From Clostridiales bacterium (GTDB lineage: Bacteria; Bacillota; Clostridia; Oscillospirales; Acutalibacteraceae), in the NCBI GenBank assembly GCA_022793315.1, contig JAAWCO010000025.1, positions 1 through 46,344 on the forward strand: 46,344 nucleotides of DNA, in the 5' to 3' direction. Shown one piece after another: positions 1 to 8,479 of this stretch. How positions within the stretch are numbered: position 1 is the stretch's first letter; each line of letters opens with the position of its first letter. The position numbers and the translations under genes were made by a program. The notes below the pieces were generated by a model. The model searched no databases and had not been told where the DNA came from. It saw only the letters and a program-made list of their open reading frames with translations.

Positions 1-1
1 G

Positions 2-544
2 GGCGGCAGCAGCGGCAGCAAGGACTTCAACGCGCAGCTGACCAAAATCCGTTCCTCCAACCCCGATGTGCTGATGCTTCCCGTTTACTATTCCGACGCG
101 GCTCTGATCGCGGTACAGGCCAAATCGCTGGGCGTCACCAGCAAGCTGCTGGGTGCCGACGGCTGGGACGGCGTTCTGGAGAAAATTGACGCCTCCAACC
201 AGGATGCGGTGGCCAACGCCTATTTCTGCAGCCAGTATTCCGCCTCCAGCACCGACGCGGCTCTCCAGGACTTTCTGGCAAAATATAAGAGCGCCTATAA
301 TCTGGATGCCAACATGTTCTCTGTGCTGGGGTACGACTCCATGTACATCATGGCCGACGCCATCGAGCGGGCCGGCTCCACCGATGCCGACAAGATCATT
401 GAAGCGCTGAAAAGCACCAACTACAAGGGCCTGACCGGTACCACTACCTTCGACAGCAAGCGCAATCCGGTCCGTGAAGCCATCATCACCGGCTTTGACG
501 GCGGCTCCTACAAATTTATCGAAAACTTCAGCCTCGCCGCCTGA
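2..544 (+). CDS. livK: Branched-chain amino acid ABC transporter substrate-binding protein (3' part)
   Basis: This is the C-terminal 180 residues of a periplasmic-binding-protein-like (type I fold) receptor; the start lies before the window, so the signal peptide and N-lobe are not seen. The visible part has the family's typical segments, such as SNPDVLMLPVYYSD and later VLGYDSMYIMADAIERAG, and ends with the usual short strand before the stop. It would bind Leu/Ile/Val or a related amino acid outside the membrane and hand it to LivHM. The livHMGF genes that follow on the same strand make the assignment firm as a family call; the exact ligand cannot be read from this fragment. Confidence 0.9.
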   Translation, partial: GGSSGSKDFNAQLTKIRSSNPDVLMLPVYYSDAALIAVQAKSLGVTSKLLGADGWDGVLEKIDASNQDAVANAYFCSQYSASSTDAALQDFLAKYKSAYNLDANMFSVLGYDSMYIMADAIERAGSTDADKIIEALKSTNYKGLTGTTTFDSKRNPVREAIITGFDGGSYKFIENFSLAA

Positions 545-573
545 GTCCGGCGCGCGGCGGAAAAGAGCAACCC

Positions 574-600
574 GAGGGGGGTGGGCAGCCCACCCCCCTC
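574..600 (+). terminator. GC-rich hairpin between livK and livH, probable attenuator
   Basis: A 12-bp G/C stem (574-585 with 589-600) closes on a tiny loop 30 bases after the livK stop and is followed by a moderately T-rich stretch (GCCTTTGCTTTT). Binding-protein genes often end in such a stem, which lets some transcripts stop or protects the livK mRNA so that the receptor is made in excess over the permease. Partial termination is inferred; the U-tract is interrupted. Confidence 0.55.
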
Positions 601-665
601 GCCTTTGCTTTTGTCCATCGACAGAAAATCTCAAAAGTCACAGTATAAAGAAGGTGCGGCAGACA

Positions 666-1550
666 ATGGATTTCTTCACGCAAATCCTCAACGGCCTGGG
701 GCTTGGCAGTATTTATGCGCTGGTGGCGCTGGGCTACAGCATGGTTTATGGGATCGTCCAGCTCATCAACTTCGCCCACGGCGATATTATTATGGTGGGC
801 GGCTATATGGTGTATTTCACCATGGTCCGGCTGCATCAGCCGGTATGGGCCGCCATTCCGGTGGCGCTGCTGGTCTGTGCGCTGGCCGGCGTTCTGATTG
901 AAAAGCTGGCGTATCACCGCCTGCTCACCAAGGGGGCCCCCCGCATCTCTCTGCTGATCACCGCCATTGGGGTCAGCCTCTTTTTGCAGAATGCCTTCAT
1001 GATGCTGTTCCAGTCCGATCCAAAATCCATGCCGGTGATGTTTATGAACGGTATGATCGGATCTGCGGATGGAATCCAGGTCAATTCCGCTACCCTGCTC
1101 AATATTGCGGTATCGGTGGCGATGATGATCTGTCTGCAGCTGCTGGTGAATAAAACCAAGATTGGCAAGGCCATGCAGGCGACCTCCGAGGACGCGGGCG
1201 CCGCCAAGCTGATGGGCATCAACACTAACTTCGTGATCGCGGTCACCTTTGCGGTCGGCTCAGCGCTGGCGGCGGTGGGGGCCCTCCTGTACTGCAACAC
1301 CTATTCACAGATTTCCCCCACCATGGGCAACCTGTTCGGTCTGAAGGCCTTTGTGGCCGCCGTGCTGGGCGGGATCGGCAACATTCCCGGCGCCATGCTG
1401 GGCGGTTATCTCCTCGGCCTGGCCGAAAGCCTGACCAAGGCCTATGTCAGCAGCACCCTCACCGATGCAGTGGTATTCGGTATCCTGATTGTCGTCCTGC
1501 TGGTCAAGCCCACCGGTATCCTCGGCAAGAATCGAAAGGAGAAGGTGTAA
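666..1550 (+). CDS. livH: Branched-chain amino acid ABC transporter permease LivH
   Basis: A 294-residue integral membrane permease. The N-terminus MDFFTQILNGLGLGSIYALV, the INFAHGDIIMVGGY segment and the late LGGIGNIPGAMLGGYLLG segment are hallmarks of LivH. LivH pairs with LivM to form the membrane channel of the importer. The start at 666 is chosen because AAGGTG (651-656) lies nine bases upstream and the protein then begins at the conserved family start; a longer in-frame reading from 474 would run through the livK end and the hairpin. The livM gene begins one base after the stop, so they are translated together. Confidence 0.93.
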   Translation: MDFFTQILNGLGLGSIYALVALGYSMVYGIVQLINFAHGDIIMVGGYMVYFTMVRLHQPVWAAIPVALLVCALAGVLIEKLAYHRLLTKGAPRISLLITAIGVSLFLQNAFMMLFQSDPKSMPVMFMNGMIGSADGIQVNSATLLNIAVSVAMMICLQLLVNKTKIGKAMQATSEDAGAAKLMGINTNFVIAVTFAVGSALAAVGALLYCNTYSQISPTMGNLFGLKAFVAAVLGGIGNIPGAMLGGYLLGLAESLTKAYVSSTLTDAVVFGILIVVLLVKPTGILGKNRKEKV

Positions 1551-1551
1551 G

Positions 1552-2580
1552 ATGGACAGACGCAAAAGGAAGCGGTTATTGCTCTATATTCTCAACCTGT
1601 GTCTTACAGCCCTGCTGTTCACCGTCCTTACCCTTCTGATCGACAGCGGCACACTGGATCGGATGCAATCGAATCTGCTGTCACTGGTGTGCATCAACGT
1701 CATCCTTGCCGTCAGCCTGAACCTGGTGACCGGCGTGCTGGGGCAGCTGGTTCTGGGACATGCGGGCTTTATGCTGGTGGGAGCCTACGCTGCCGCCCTG
1801 TTCACGAAAAACAGCGGGCTGCCTCTCGGCGTCTCTTTCCCTATTGGCTTGGTGCTGGCGGGCGTCGTCGCCGCCCTGTTCAGTGTGGTTATCGGTATCC
1901 CCGCCCTGCGGCTGAAGGGCGACTATCTGGCCATCATCACACTGGGCTTCGGTGAAATTATCCGCGTGGTGGCCAATAATCTGGACGTTGTCGGCGGCGC
2001 AATGGGGCTGTCGGGAATCAAAGCCATGGCTACCCGTGACAACCCCGCCGGCCTGTTTGTCTACGCCTTTGCCATCGTCGCTCTGGTGGTGTTCATCATG
2101 TTCACCTTTGGCCGGTCGCGGCACGGCCGCGCGGTCATCGCCATCCGTGAGGACGAAATCGCGGCGGAGGCATCCGGCATCAACACCACCTATTACAAGC
2201 TGCTGGCCTTTGTAATCGCGGCCTTTATCGCCGGTGTAGCAGGCGGCCTGTACGCCCATCATGTAGGGGTCGTCGATCCCTCCAAATTCGATTTCAACAA
2301 ATCGGTGGAAATTCTCATCATGGTGGTGCTGGGCGGTATGGGCTCCATCACCGGCTCGATTATTTCGGCCACGGTGCTCACCCTTCTTCCCGAGCTGCTG
2401 CGCGGCTGGCTGGGCGATTTTGCCGACTACCGCATGCTGGTCTATTCCATCATCCTGATCATTGTGATGCTGTTCCGGCCCACCGGTCTGCTGGGACGGT
2501 ATGAGGTGACGGTCGCCGGTGCGGCCAGCCGCGTAAAGGGCTGGCTGTCCCGGGGACGTTCATCCCGGAAGGAGGTGTGA
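1552..2580 (+). CDS. livM: Branched-chain amino acid ABC transporter permease LivM
   Basis: A 342-residue multi-pass permease, partner of LivH. Family segments are seen: SLNLVTGVLGQLVLGHAGF, GDYLAIITLGFGEIIRVV (ABC-interaction loop region) and VVLGGMGSITGSIISA, and RPTGLLGR near the end. An AAAGGAG site precedes the ATG at 1552, and the start is one base past the livH stop. The C-terminal tail is basic (SRVKGWLSRGRSSRKEV) and lies in the cytoplasm by inference. The livG gene starts two bases after the stop; the livG ribosome binding site (AAGGAGG) is inside the last codons of livM. Confidence 0.93.
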   Translation: MDRRKRKRLLLYILNLCLTALLFTVLTLLIDSGTLDRMQSNLLSLVCINVILAVSLNLVTGVLGQLVLGHAGFMLVGAYAAALFTKNSGLPLGVSFPIGLVLAGVVAALFSVVIGIPALRLKGDYLAIITLGFGEIIRVVANNLDVVGGAMGLSGIKAMATRDNPAGLFVYAFAIVALVVFIMFTFGRSRHGRAVIAIREDEIAAEASGINTTYYKLLAFVIAAFIAGVAGGLYAHHVGVVDPSKFDFNKSVEILIMVVLGGMGSITGSIISATVLTLLPELLRGWLGDFADYRMLVYSIILIIVMLFRPTGLLGRYEVTVAGAASRVKGWLSRGRSSRKEV

Positions 2581-2582
2581 GC

Positions 2583-3341
2583 ATGACGGTGCTGGAAACC
2601 AAGGACCTGGGGATCAATTTCGGCGGATTGCAGGCGCTGGACGATGTGTACCTGAAAATTGAGGAAAAGGAGATCATCGGCCTCATCGGCCCCAACGGCG
2701 CAGGCAAAACCACCGTTTTTAATCTGCTCACCGGCGTCTATACACCCAGCAAGGGCGCTATCCGCTTTGAGGGAAAAAGTATTATCGGCAAAAAGCCCTA
2801 TCAGATCAACCGTCTGGGCATCGCCCGCACCTTTCAGAATATCCGGCTGTTCAAAAATATGACCGTGCTGGACAACATCAAGGCCGCAATGTCTCAAAAT
2901 ATGAAGTATTCGGCACTGACCGCCATCCTGCGGCTGCCCGCCTACTGGCGGGAGGAACGGGATGCCACCGGCAGCGCCATGCGGCTGCTGGAAATCTTCG
3001 ATATGGGAGAAACGGCGGAGCAGCTGGCCGCCAATCTTCCCTATGGGCAGCAGCGCAAGCTGGAAATCCTGCGCGCGCTGGCCAGCGGGCCCAAGCTGCT
3101 GCTGCTCGATGAGCCGGCAGCCGGCATGAATCCCACCGAAACGCGGGAGCTGATGGAAACCATCCACCGTATACGGGAGCTGTTCGGGGTATCCATTCTT
3201 CTGATCGAGCACGACATGAGCCTGGTGATGGGGGTATGCGAACGCATTTATGTTCTCGATTACGGCACCCTGATCGCCAGCGGCGCCCCCGAGGAAATCC
3301 GTGGAAACGAACAGGTGATCCGGGCCTATCTCGGCGGCTGA
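2583..3341 (+). CDS. livG: Branched-chain amino acid ABC transporter ATP-binding protein LivG
   Basis: A 252-residue ABC ATPase. Walker A is GPNGAGKTT near residue 38; the signature segment is NLPYGQQRKLEILRAL, with YGQQR in place of SGGQQ as is normal for LivG, followed by LLLLDEPAAGMNP (Walker B) and the switch His in LIEHDMS. One of the two ATPases that drive the LivHM channel. ATG 2583 is preferred over the in-frame GTG at 2577 because AGGAGG (2570-2575) is seven bases upstream of the ATG, whereas the GTG overlaps the site. Length is normal for LivG. Confidence 0.93.
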   Translation: MTVLETKDLGINFGGLQALDDVYLKIEEKEIIGLIGPNGAGKTTVFNLLTGVYTPSKGAIRFEGKSIIGKKPYQINRLGIARTFQNIRLFKNMTVLDNIKAAMSQNMKYSALTAILRLPAYWREERDATGSAMRLLEIFDMGETAEQLAANLPYGQQRKLEILRALASGPKLLLLDEPAAGMNPTETRELMETIHRIRELFGVSILLIEHDMSLVMGVCERIYVLDYGTLIASGAPEEIRGNEQVIRAYLGG

Positions 3342-3398
3342 GCGATTGAACTGCCGCGGATACTTTCAGAATGTCTTCAAAAAAGGATGGTTGTCACC

Positions 3399-4109
<711 letters not shown>

Positions 4110-4474
4110 AGAACTCGACGCGGCTTTTGCGAACCAGTCTGCATTCTCCGCCTGACCGGTTCATTTCTCTCCCGCCTGGACACAGCCATGAGCGCCAGGG
4201 GATTAAAAGAGGGGATGGGGCCTGAGCGCCGACCGGGATTCCCGGCGATGCGGTATACCCGTCGGTACACCGTCAAACCCGCACACCTGAGAAACGGTAA
4301 AAGGAAAGCGCGGGCAGAGGGGGGAGGAGGCTGGTTGGCGCCCACCGAAGACAGCCGGCGGCCCCTCTTTGATCCGCTGAGGTTCTTCATCTGTTAAGTA
4401 TACCGGCGACAACGGAGGGGCGCGTTTGCGCCCCTCCTGAGTAAAGTTGTCCCCACCCCGCGAAAGGAGCCTCC
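4110..4474. other. Intergenic region livF-azlC
   Basis: 365 bases with no supported gene. Short open stretches exist on both strands but have no ribosome binding site or recognisable product. The only clear structure is the hairpin at 4414-4437. No convincing promoter for azlC was seen. Confidence 0.6.
4414..4437 (+). terminator. Hairpin before azlC
   Basis: A perfect 10-bp stem (4414-4423 with 4428-4437), loop GTTT, lies 38 bases before azlC. It lacks a real U-tract on the plus strand (TGAGTAAAG follows), so it could end livF transcripts with help, or be an mRNA-stability stem. The function is not decided by sequence. Confidence 0.4.
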
Positions 4475-5206
4475 ATGGAACATAAAAAACAGGGCCGCGG
4501 GAGCCGGTTTGGGGAGGGCTTCCGCTGTGGTCTGCCGGTTATGCTGGGCTATTTCCCCGTCTCCTTCGCTTTCGCTGTCACAGCGGTGGGAAGCAGCCTT
4601 CCCTGGCCGGTGGTCCTGCTGATTTCACTGACCAATTTTACCTCCGCAGGTCAGGCAGCGGGAGCCGGTTTGCTGATAACGGGCGCCCCCCTGCCGGAAA
4701 TCGGCGTAACCGTTCTGATCATCAATATCCGGTATCTGCTCATGTCCCTCTCCCTGTCTCAAAAGCTGACCGGCATGCCGCTGCTCAAACGGCTGCTGCT
4801 TGCCAACGGGGTCACCGATGAAATCTTCTTCCTGGCCATGCAGCAGGAGGGCCGGATATCCGGCTGGTTTTTCGCCGGGCTTGCCGCCGGTCCCTATCTG
4901 GGCTGGGGTCTCGGAACCCTGGCAGGAACCCTGGCCGGCGAGATTCTGCCTCCCTCCCTGTCCTCGGCGCTGGGCATCGCGCTGTTCGCCATGTTTGTCG
5001 CCATTGTCGTGCCGCAGGCGAAAAAGTCCCTCCCTCTTCTGAGCGCCGCCCTGCTGGCGGTAGGCTTCTCCTGCCTGTTCCGTTATCTCCCGCTCCTGAA
5101 CCGGGTACCTTCGGGCTGGGCCCTGATCCTCAGCGCGGTGGCGGCCTCCGCCCTTTGCGCTGTCCGTTTCCCTCTTGCGCCCGCCTCCTCTCCAGCCTCC
5201 TCCTAA
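4475..5206 (+). CDS. azlC: AzlC family branched-chain amino acid exporter, large subunit
   Basis: A 243-residue membrane protein of the AzlC family (LIV-E export family). The N-terminal GLPVMLGYFPVSFAFAV, the TNFTSAGQAAG motif, and the segment LIINIRYLLMSLSLSQKL followed by ANGVTDEIF are diagnostic. With the small AzlD partner it exports branched-chain amino acids or analogues. GAAAGGAG (4463-4470) precedes the ATG. It ends in an unusual Ala/Ser-rich tail after the last membrane segment. azlD follows after 15 bases. The adjacency to the Liv importer suggests both serve leucine/isoleucine/valine balance; this is inference from position. Confidence 0.9.
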   Translation: MEHKKQGRGSRFGEGFRCGLPVMLGYFPVSFAFAVTAVGSSLPWPVVLLISLTNFTSAGQAAGAGLLITGAPLPEIGVTVLIINIRYLLMSLSLSQKLTGMPLLKRLLLANGVTDEIFFLAMQQEGRISGWFFAGLAAGPYLGWGLGTLAGTLAGEILPPSLSSALGIALFAMFVAIVVPQAKKSLPLLSAALLAVGFSCLFRYLPLLNRVPSGWALILSAVAASALCAVRFPLAPASSPASS

Positions 5207-5221
5207 AGAAAGGTGATAATC

Positions 5222-5560
5222 ATGTCCCCCTGGTGCTACTGGCTGCTGGGCGTCGTGGTGATGGCAGCGGTCACCTACATTCCCCGTATGCTGCCCCTGT
5301 CCCTGATGCGCAAAAGGATCGAAAGCCCGTTTCTCCAGGCTTTCCTTTTCTACATGCCGGTAGCCGTTCTCGGTGCGATGACCTTCCCCGCGGCCTTATA
5401 TGCCACTTCGTCAGTATATTCCGCAGCGGCGGGACTGACTGCCGCCCTGCTCATGGCGCTGTGGGGCCGTGGCCTGCTATCCACCGCTGTTGTCTCCGCC
5501 GCCGTCGTTTTTGCGGTAGAAACCGCCATGCTGATGGCGGGTGTTTTGCACATTTCGTAA
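5222..5560 (+). CDS. azlD: AzlD family branched-chain amino acid exporter, small subunit
   Basis: A 112-residue protein with about four membrane segments. TYIPRMLPLSLMRKRIESPF, then FLFYMPVAVLGAMTFPAALY, is the AzlD signature. It acts with AzlC, encoded just upstream. ATG 5222 is preferred over the in-frame GTG at 5213 because AAAGGTG (5208-5214) gives proper spacing to the ATG only. The length fits the family (about 100-110 residues). No clear terminator follows in the 206 bases before the next gene. Confidence 0.9.
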   Translation: MSPWCYWLLGVVVMAAVTYIPRMLPLSLMRKRIESPFLQAFLFYMPVAVLGAMTFPAALYATSSVYSAAAGLTAALLMALWGRGLLSTAVVSAAVVFAVETAMLMAGVLHIS

Positions 5561-5766
5561 TTCTTTATCGGCTCCCTCGACTGACAAGGGGAAACCCCCG
5601 CCTGATGGAGGGCAAAAGCCGCACAGCCGTCGTTCTCAGGCTTGGTGGGCATCTGCCCGGCAGCGAAGTAACGCCGCACCCCTTGTTTTTCCCCCAAAAC
5701 GGGTCTGCCTTTGTCAACCGATGGGATAATAACGATTGGTAAAATTTAAGGAGGAATTCCGCCCTT

Positions 5767-7032
5767 ATGGACAGCCACAGTCTGGCGATGATTTTGATGC
5801 TTGCCGTCCTGACCCTGCTCTCCGCCTATTTTTCCGCCTCTGAGACCGCTTTTTCCAGCCTTAACCGCATTCGCATGAAAAACATGGCCGCAGCAGGAAA
5901 CCGGCGGGCGCAGAGAGCGTTAGCTCTCAGCGAAGATTATGACCGGCTGCTCTCCACCATTCTGATCGGCAATAACATTGTCAATATCGCCTCCGCCTCG
6001 CTGGCTACCGTGCTGTTCACCCTGTATTTCGGGGATGCCGGCGTTACACTCTCCACCGCTGTGATGACGGTGATTGTCCTGATCTTTGGGGAAATCTCGC
6101 CCAAAAGTATGGCCAAGGAAAATCCCGACAGCTTTGCCATGTTTTCCGCCCCCATCCTGAAGGCACTCTGCGTGGTGCTGACGCCGGTAAACGCCCTGTT
6201 CCGCCAGTGGAAAAAGCTGCTGTCCCGGCTGTTCGGGCACCGCGACGCCGGCGGCATCACGGAAGAAGAGCTGATTACCATCGTGGAGGAGGTGGAGAGC
6301 GGCGGCGCCATCGACGAGCAGGAGGGCGAGCTGATCCGTTCGGCCATTGAATTCGACGATCAGACGGCCAGTGATATCCTGACCCCGCGGGTGGATATCA
6401 TTGCGGTGGAATACGGCGCCCCGCTGGACAAAATCGCGGAAATTTTTCAGAACAACGGTCCCTCCCGGCTGCCGGTTTACGACGATACCGTGGACAGTAT
6501 CCGGGGCATTCTCCACGAAAAGGATTTTTATACACTTTATCACCGGGGCGGGCAGGATATCGCTCCCATTCTTCATGAACCGCTTCTGATTCCCCCCGGC
6601 ACCCGGCTGTTCACCCTGCTTCGCCGCCTGCAGCAGGCGAAAAGCCATATGGCGGTGGTGATAGACGAATTCGGCAGCACGGCGGGGCTGGTGACGATGG
6701 AGGATGTTCTGGAGGAGCTGGTAGGCGAAATCTGGGACGAGCATGATCGGGAGCTTCCGTCGCTGCAGCAGCTTTCAGAGGATGGGTGGCTGGCGGCGGG
6801 TTCCGCCAACCTCGAAAAGCTGTTCGAGGAGCTGGACATCTCCCACAGCGTGGAGGAATTCGACTGCGTCACGGTCAGCGGCTGGATCATGCAGGAGCTG
6901 GGCCGTATTCCGTCGGAGGGGGACACCTTTTCCTTTGACCGTTACCAGGTAACCGTAACCCGTACCGAGCGCCGCCGGGTGGCGGAGGCCCGTCTGGAAA
7001 AAGCAGCGCCGCCGGTTCCTGCCGAGTCATGA
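5767..7032 (+). CDS. CorC/HlyC family protein with DUF21 membrane domain, CBS pair and transporter-associated domain
   Basis: A 421-residue protein in three parts: an N-terminal DUF21 domain with about four membrane segments (residues 1-180; AYFSASETAFSSLNRIRMK and LIFGEISPKSMAKENPD are signatures), a pair of CBS domains (about 200-320; TPRVDIIAVEY, GPSRLPVYDDTVD, VVIDEFGSTAGLVTMEDVLE) and a C-terminal CorC_HlyC domain (about 335-415). The family (CNNM/YfjD/YhdP-like) is linked to Mg2+/Co2+ efflux or metal homeostasis; 'hemolysin' is an old database name with little meaning here. AAGGAGG sits 13 bases before the ATG. The gene stands alone; the next gene is convergent. Confidence 0.9.
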   Translation: MDSHSLAMILMLAVLTLLSAYFSASETAFSSLNRIRMKNMAAAGNRRAQRALALSEDYDRLLSTILIGNNIVNIASASLATVLFTLYFGDAGVTLSTAVMTVIVLIFGEISPKSMAKENPDSFAMFSAPILKALCVVLTPVNALFRQWKKLLSRLFGHRDAGGITEEELITIVEEVESGGAIDEQEGELIRSAIEFDDQTASDILTPRVDIIAVEYGAPLDKIAEIFQNNGPSRLPVYDDTVDSIRGILHEKDFYTLYHRGGQDIAPILHEPLLIPPGTRLFTLLRRLQQAKSHMAVVIDEFGSTAGLVTMEDVLEELVGEIWDEHDRELPSLQQLSEDGWLAAGSANLEKLFEELDISHSVEEFDCVTVSGWIMQELGRIPSEGDTFSFDRYQVTVTRTERRRVAEARLEKAAPPVPAES

Positions 7033-7056
7033 GCGACCAGCTAAACTTATCTCGCA

Positions 7057-7137
7057 GAAAATCCTGCACAAAAAGTTTTCGCCCACCTTTTTTAGGCGGT
7101 TGGGGTCGCATCCCGCAGGACGCGAAATCCTTTGAAA
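7057..7137 (-). repeat. Dispersed intergenic repeat, copy A
   Basis: On the minus strand this reads TTTCAAAGGATTTCGCGTCC at its start, then a GCGGGATGCG arm, a CCGCC-A/T-GGTGGGCGAAA arm pair and CAGGATTTT. It aligns almost end to end with copies B (12870-12952) and C (15702-15780). Two small hairpins are built in: CGCGTCC/GGGA(T)GCG and ACCGCC/GGTGGG. Confidence 0.8.
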
Positions 7138-7432
7138 CGTAAGGGGCAGGAGGGGAGACCCGAACCGGGGATTCCAGCGTTTGGGACCTTTTGCCCGTTT
7201 GCCTGCCGGTTTTTTGACAAGCCTGAGCAGAACCCTATGGCGCCTGCGGCCGGCAAGCGCCTCAGGCTGCAGGGAAAAATTTTTTTCTTGCATCACTTGA
7301 CCTGCTGATTGTGAATAAACATGTTCTCTTCATTTTTTAACAGCGTAACTTTTTGATGACCCGTCCGCTCCGCCCGATGCCTGAAGAGAAAGATATCGGA
7401 ACGCCTCCGCCGGCAGAGCTGGGGACCTGACA

Positions 7433-7485
7433 AAAAGACCCCTTCCCCCGCCGGGCGGGAAGAGGGGCCCTGCTGTATTTTCCTT
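7433..7485 (-). terminator. Two-way terminator between convergent genes
   Basis: A stem of CCCCTT-CCC with GGG-AA-GGGG (about 7439-7467) has a T-run on each side: on the minus strand it leads into CTTTTTG, serving the DUF2238-like gene, and on the plus strand CTGTATTTTCCTTTTT follows. A shared terminator for converging transcripts is the natural reading. Confidence 0.7.
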
Positions 7486-7510
7486 TTTATGAAACAGAAA
7501 GGGACGCGGT

Positions 7511-8260
7511 TTATCCCTGCATATCCGGCGCGAAGTTGACCCTGTAAAACTCCCTGACCGGCGCGAGCAGAATCGACCGGTGATGCCAGCGGCTCCAGAC
7601 CAGAAAGACGACCGCCGTCAGCAGTCCGCCCAGCATCCCCATCAGCATGTCCTCCATTGTATCGGCCACACCGGTCGCTGCCACATTCTGCGAATCGTAT
7701 CCGGTAATGAGAAAGGAGGCGTATTCAAGCAGCTCCCAAAAACCCGCCACAAACCCGGCAAAAAGGAAGCTGAATGCCGCTGTCTGACGCGGATCGGCGT
7801 CCAGCGGTCCCGTCCTGTCCCGTCGGAGGAACAGCCAGGCACACATCCCGATCAGGGCGAAAAACACCCCGCTGAGAAAATGTGCAATCAGATCATATAT
7901 GCCGATGCGGTGATACCATTCCATCGCCACTCCTAGGGAATAGGCTGCAAAGCAAAACAGGTAAATGGCGATATTCATCCCATAGGCAGGTTTAGCGCGG
8001 AACAGCCGGCACAGCACCGGCGGAATCAGCAGAAAAAGGAAAGATACCCCCATTTTCAGCAGGCTGAACACGCCGGTATTCTGACAAAAGGCCAGCAGCT
8101 TTTCGGCGGCTCCTCCCGCTGCCCCCAGCTCGGCCGCCAGCGTTGCCAGCCCCCCCGAAGACAGCATCCTGCCAACGCCGAGCGCCAGAACGGTCAGGGA
8201 AAACAGAAGGCAGAAGACCCGATGGAGGCTCCTTCCGCGGACGCGCTGTGATGCTTTCAC
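7511..8260 (-). CDS. DUF2238 (YjdF)-like integral membrane protein
   Basis: A 249-residue protein with about six or seven hydrophobic segments and a basic N-terminus. The motifs DLIAHFLSGVFFALIG, a Glu-rich turn WELLEYASF and DTMEDMLMGMLGG resemble the conserved charged positions of the DUF2238/YjdF membrane family, whose function is unknown. The family match is by eye and only moderately sure; a plain 'hypothetical membrane protein' is the fallback. It is transcribed divergently from the agcS operon and convergently with the CorC-like gene, with its terminator at 7433-7485. Confidence 0.6.
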   Translation of the reverse strand: MKASQRVRGRSLHRVFCLLFSLTVLALGVGRMLSSGGLATLAAELGAAGGAAEKLLAFCQNTGVFSLLKMGVSFLFLLIPPVLCRLFRAKPAYGMNIAIYLFCFAAYSLGVAMEWYHRIGIYDLIAHFLSGVFFALIGMCAWLFLRRDRTGPLDADPRQTAAFSFLFAGFVAGFWELLEYASFLITGYDSQNVAATGVADTMEDMLMGMLGGLLTAVVFLVWSRWHHRSILLAPVREFYRVNFAPDMQG

Positions 8261-8301
8261 TGTAAACCACTCCTCAAAAACAAAATAGAAACCGACGCCG
8301 C

Positions 8302-8331
8302 TTGTCAGATACCCGACCTTTATGCTATAAT
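8302..8331 (+). promoter_or_regulatory. Sigma-A-type promoter for the agcS operon
   Basis: TTGTCA (8302-8307) and TATAAT (8326-8331) are separated by 18 bases. It lies about 150 bases before agcS, leaving a leader of roughly 140 bases with no recognised riboswitch. Confidence 0.7.
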
Positions 8332-8479
8332 GCCCGCAAAGATTCCTCTTCCAATAATCCCCTGCTGCCTTCAGGCACGAAAGCGTCCTGAGGCCGTTGG
8401 AAGATAAAGGTGTATGGCGGCGCTTTCGGCGTGTGAGCGTTCACACACCCTTATTTCAGGTAAAAAGGAGAACGCCCCA

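Larger units (their letters stand above)
7033..7510. other. Convergent intergenic region with a dispersed repeat copy and a terminator
   Basis: 478 bases without a supported gene. Contents: dispersed repeat copy A at 7057-7137 (minus orientation), then a GC-rich segment with the pair GCCTGAG/CTCAGGC around 7231-7267 followed by a long T-run near 7276-7287, and the two-way terminator near 7433-7485. The T-run after the GCCTGAG pair resembles a terminator for the upstream gene, but the loop is long. Confidence 0.6.

Noticed and set aside
4188..4412. Short readings on both strands in the livF-azlC gap
   Set aside because: Basic, low-complexity products without ribosome binding sites; typical chance readings in G+C-rich non-coding DNA.
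5561..5766. Possible riboswitch upstream of the CorC/HlyC-type gene
   Set aside because: I looked for the conserved cores of the Mg2+ (M-box, ykoK) and yybP-ykoY elements and did not find them; the few stems are no better than expected in G+C-rich DNA.
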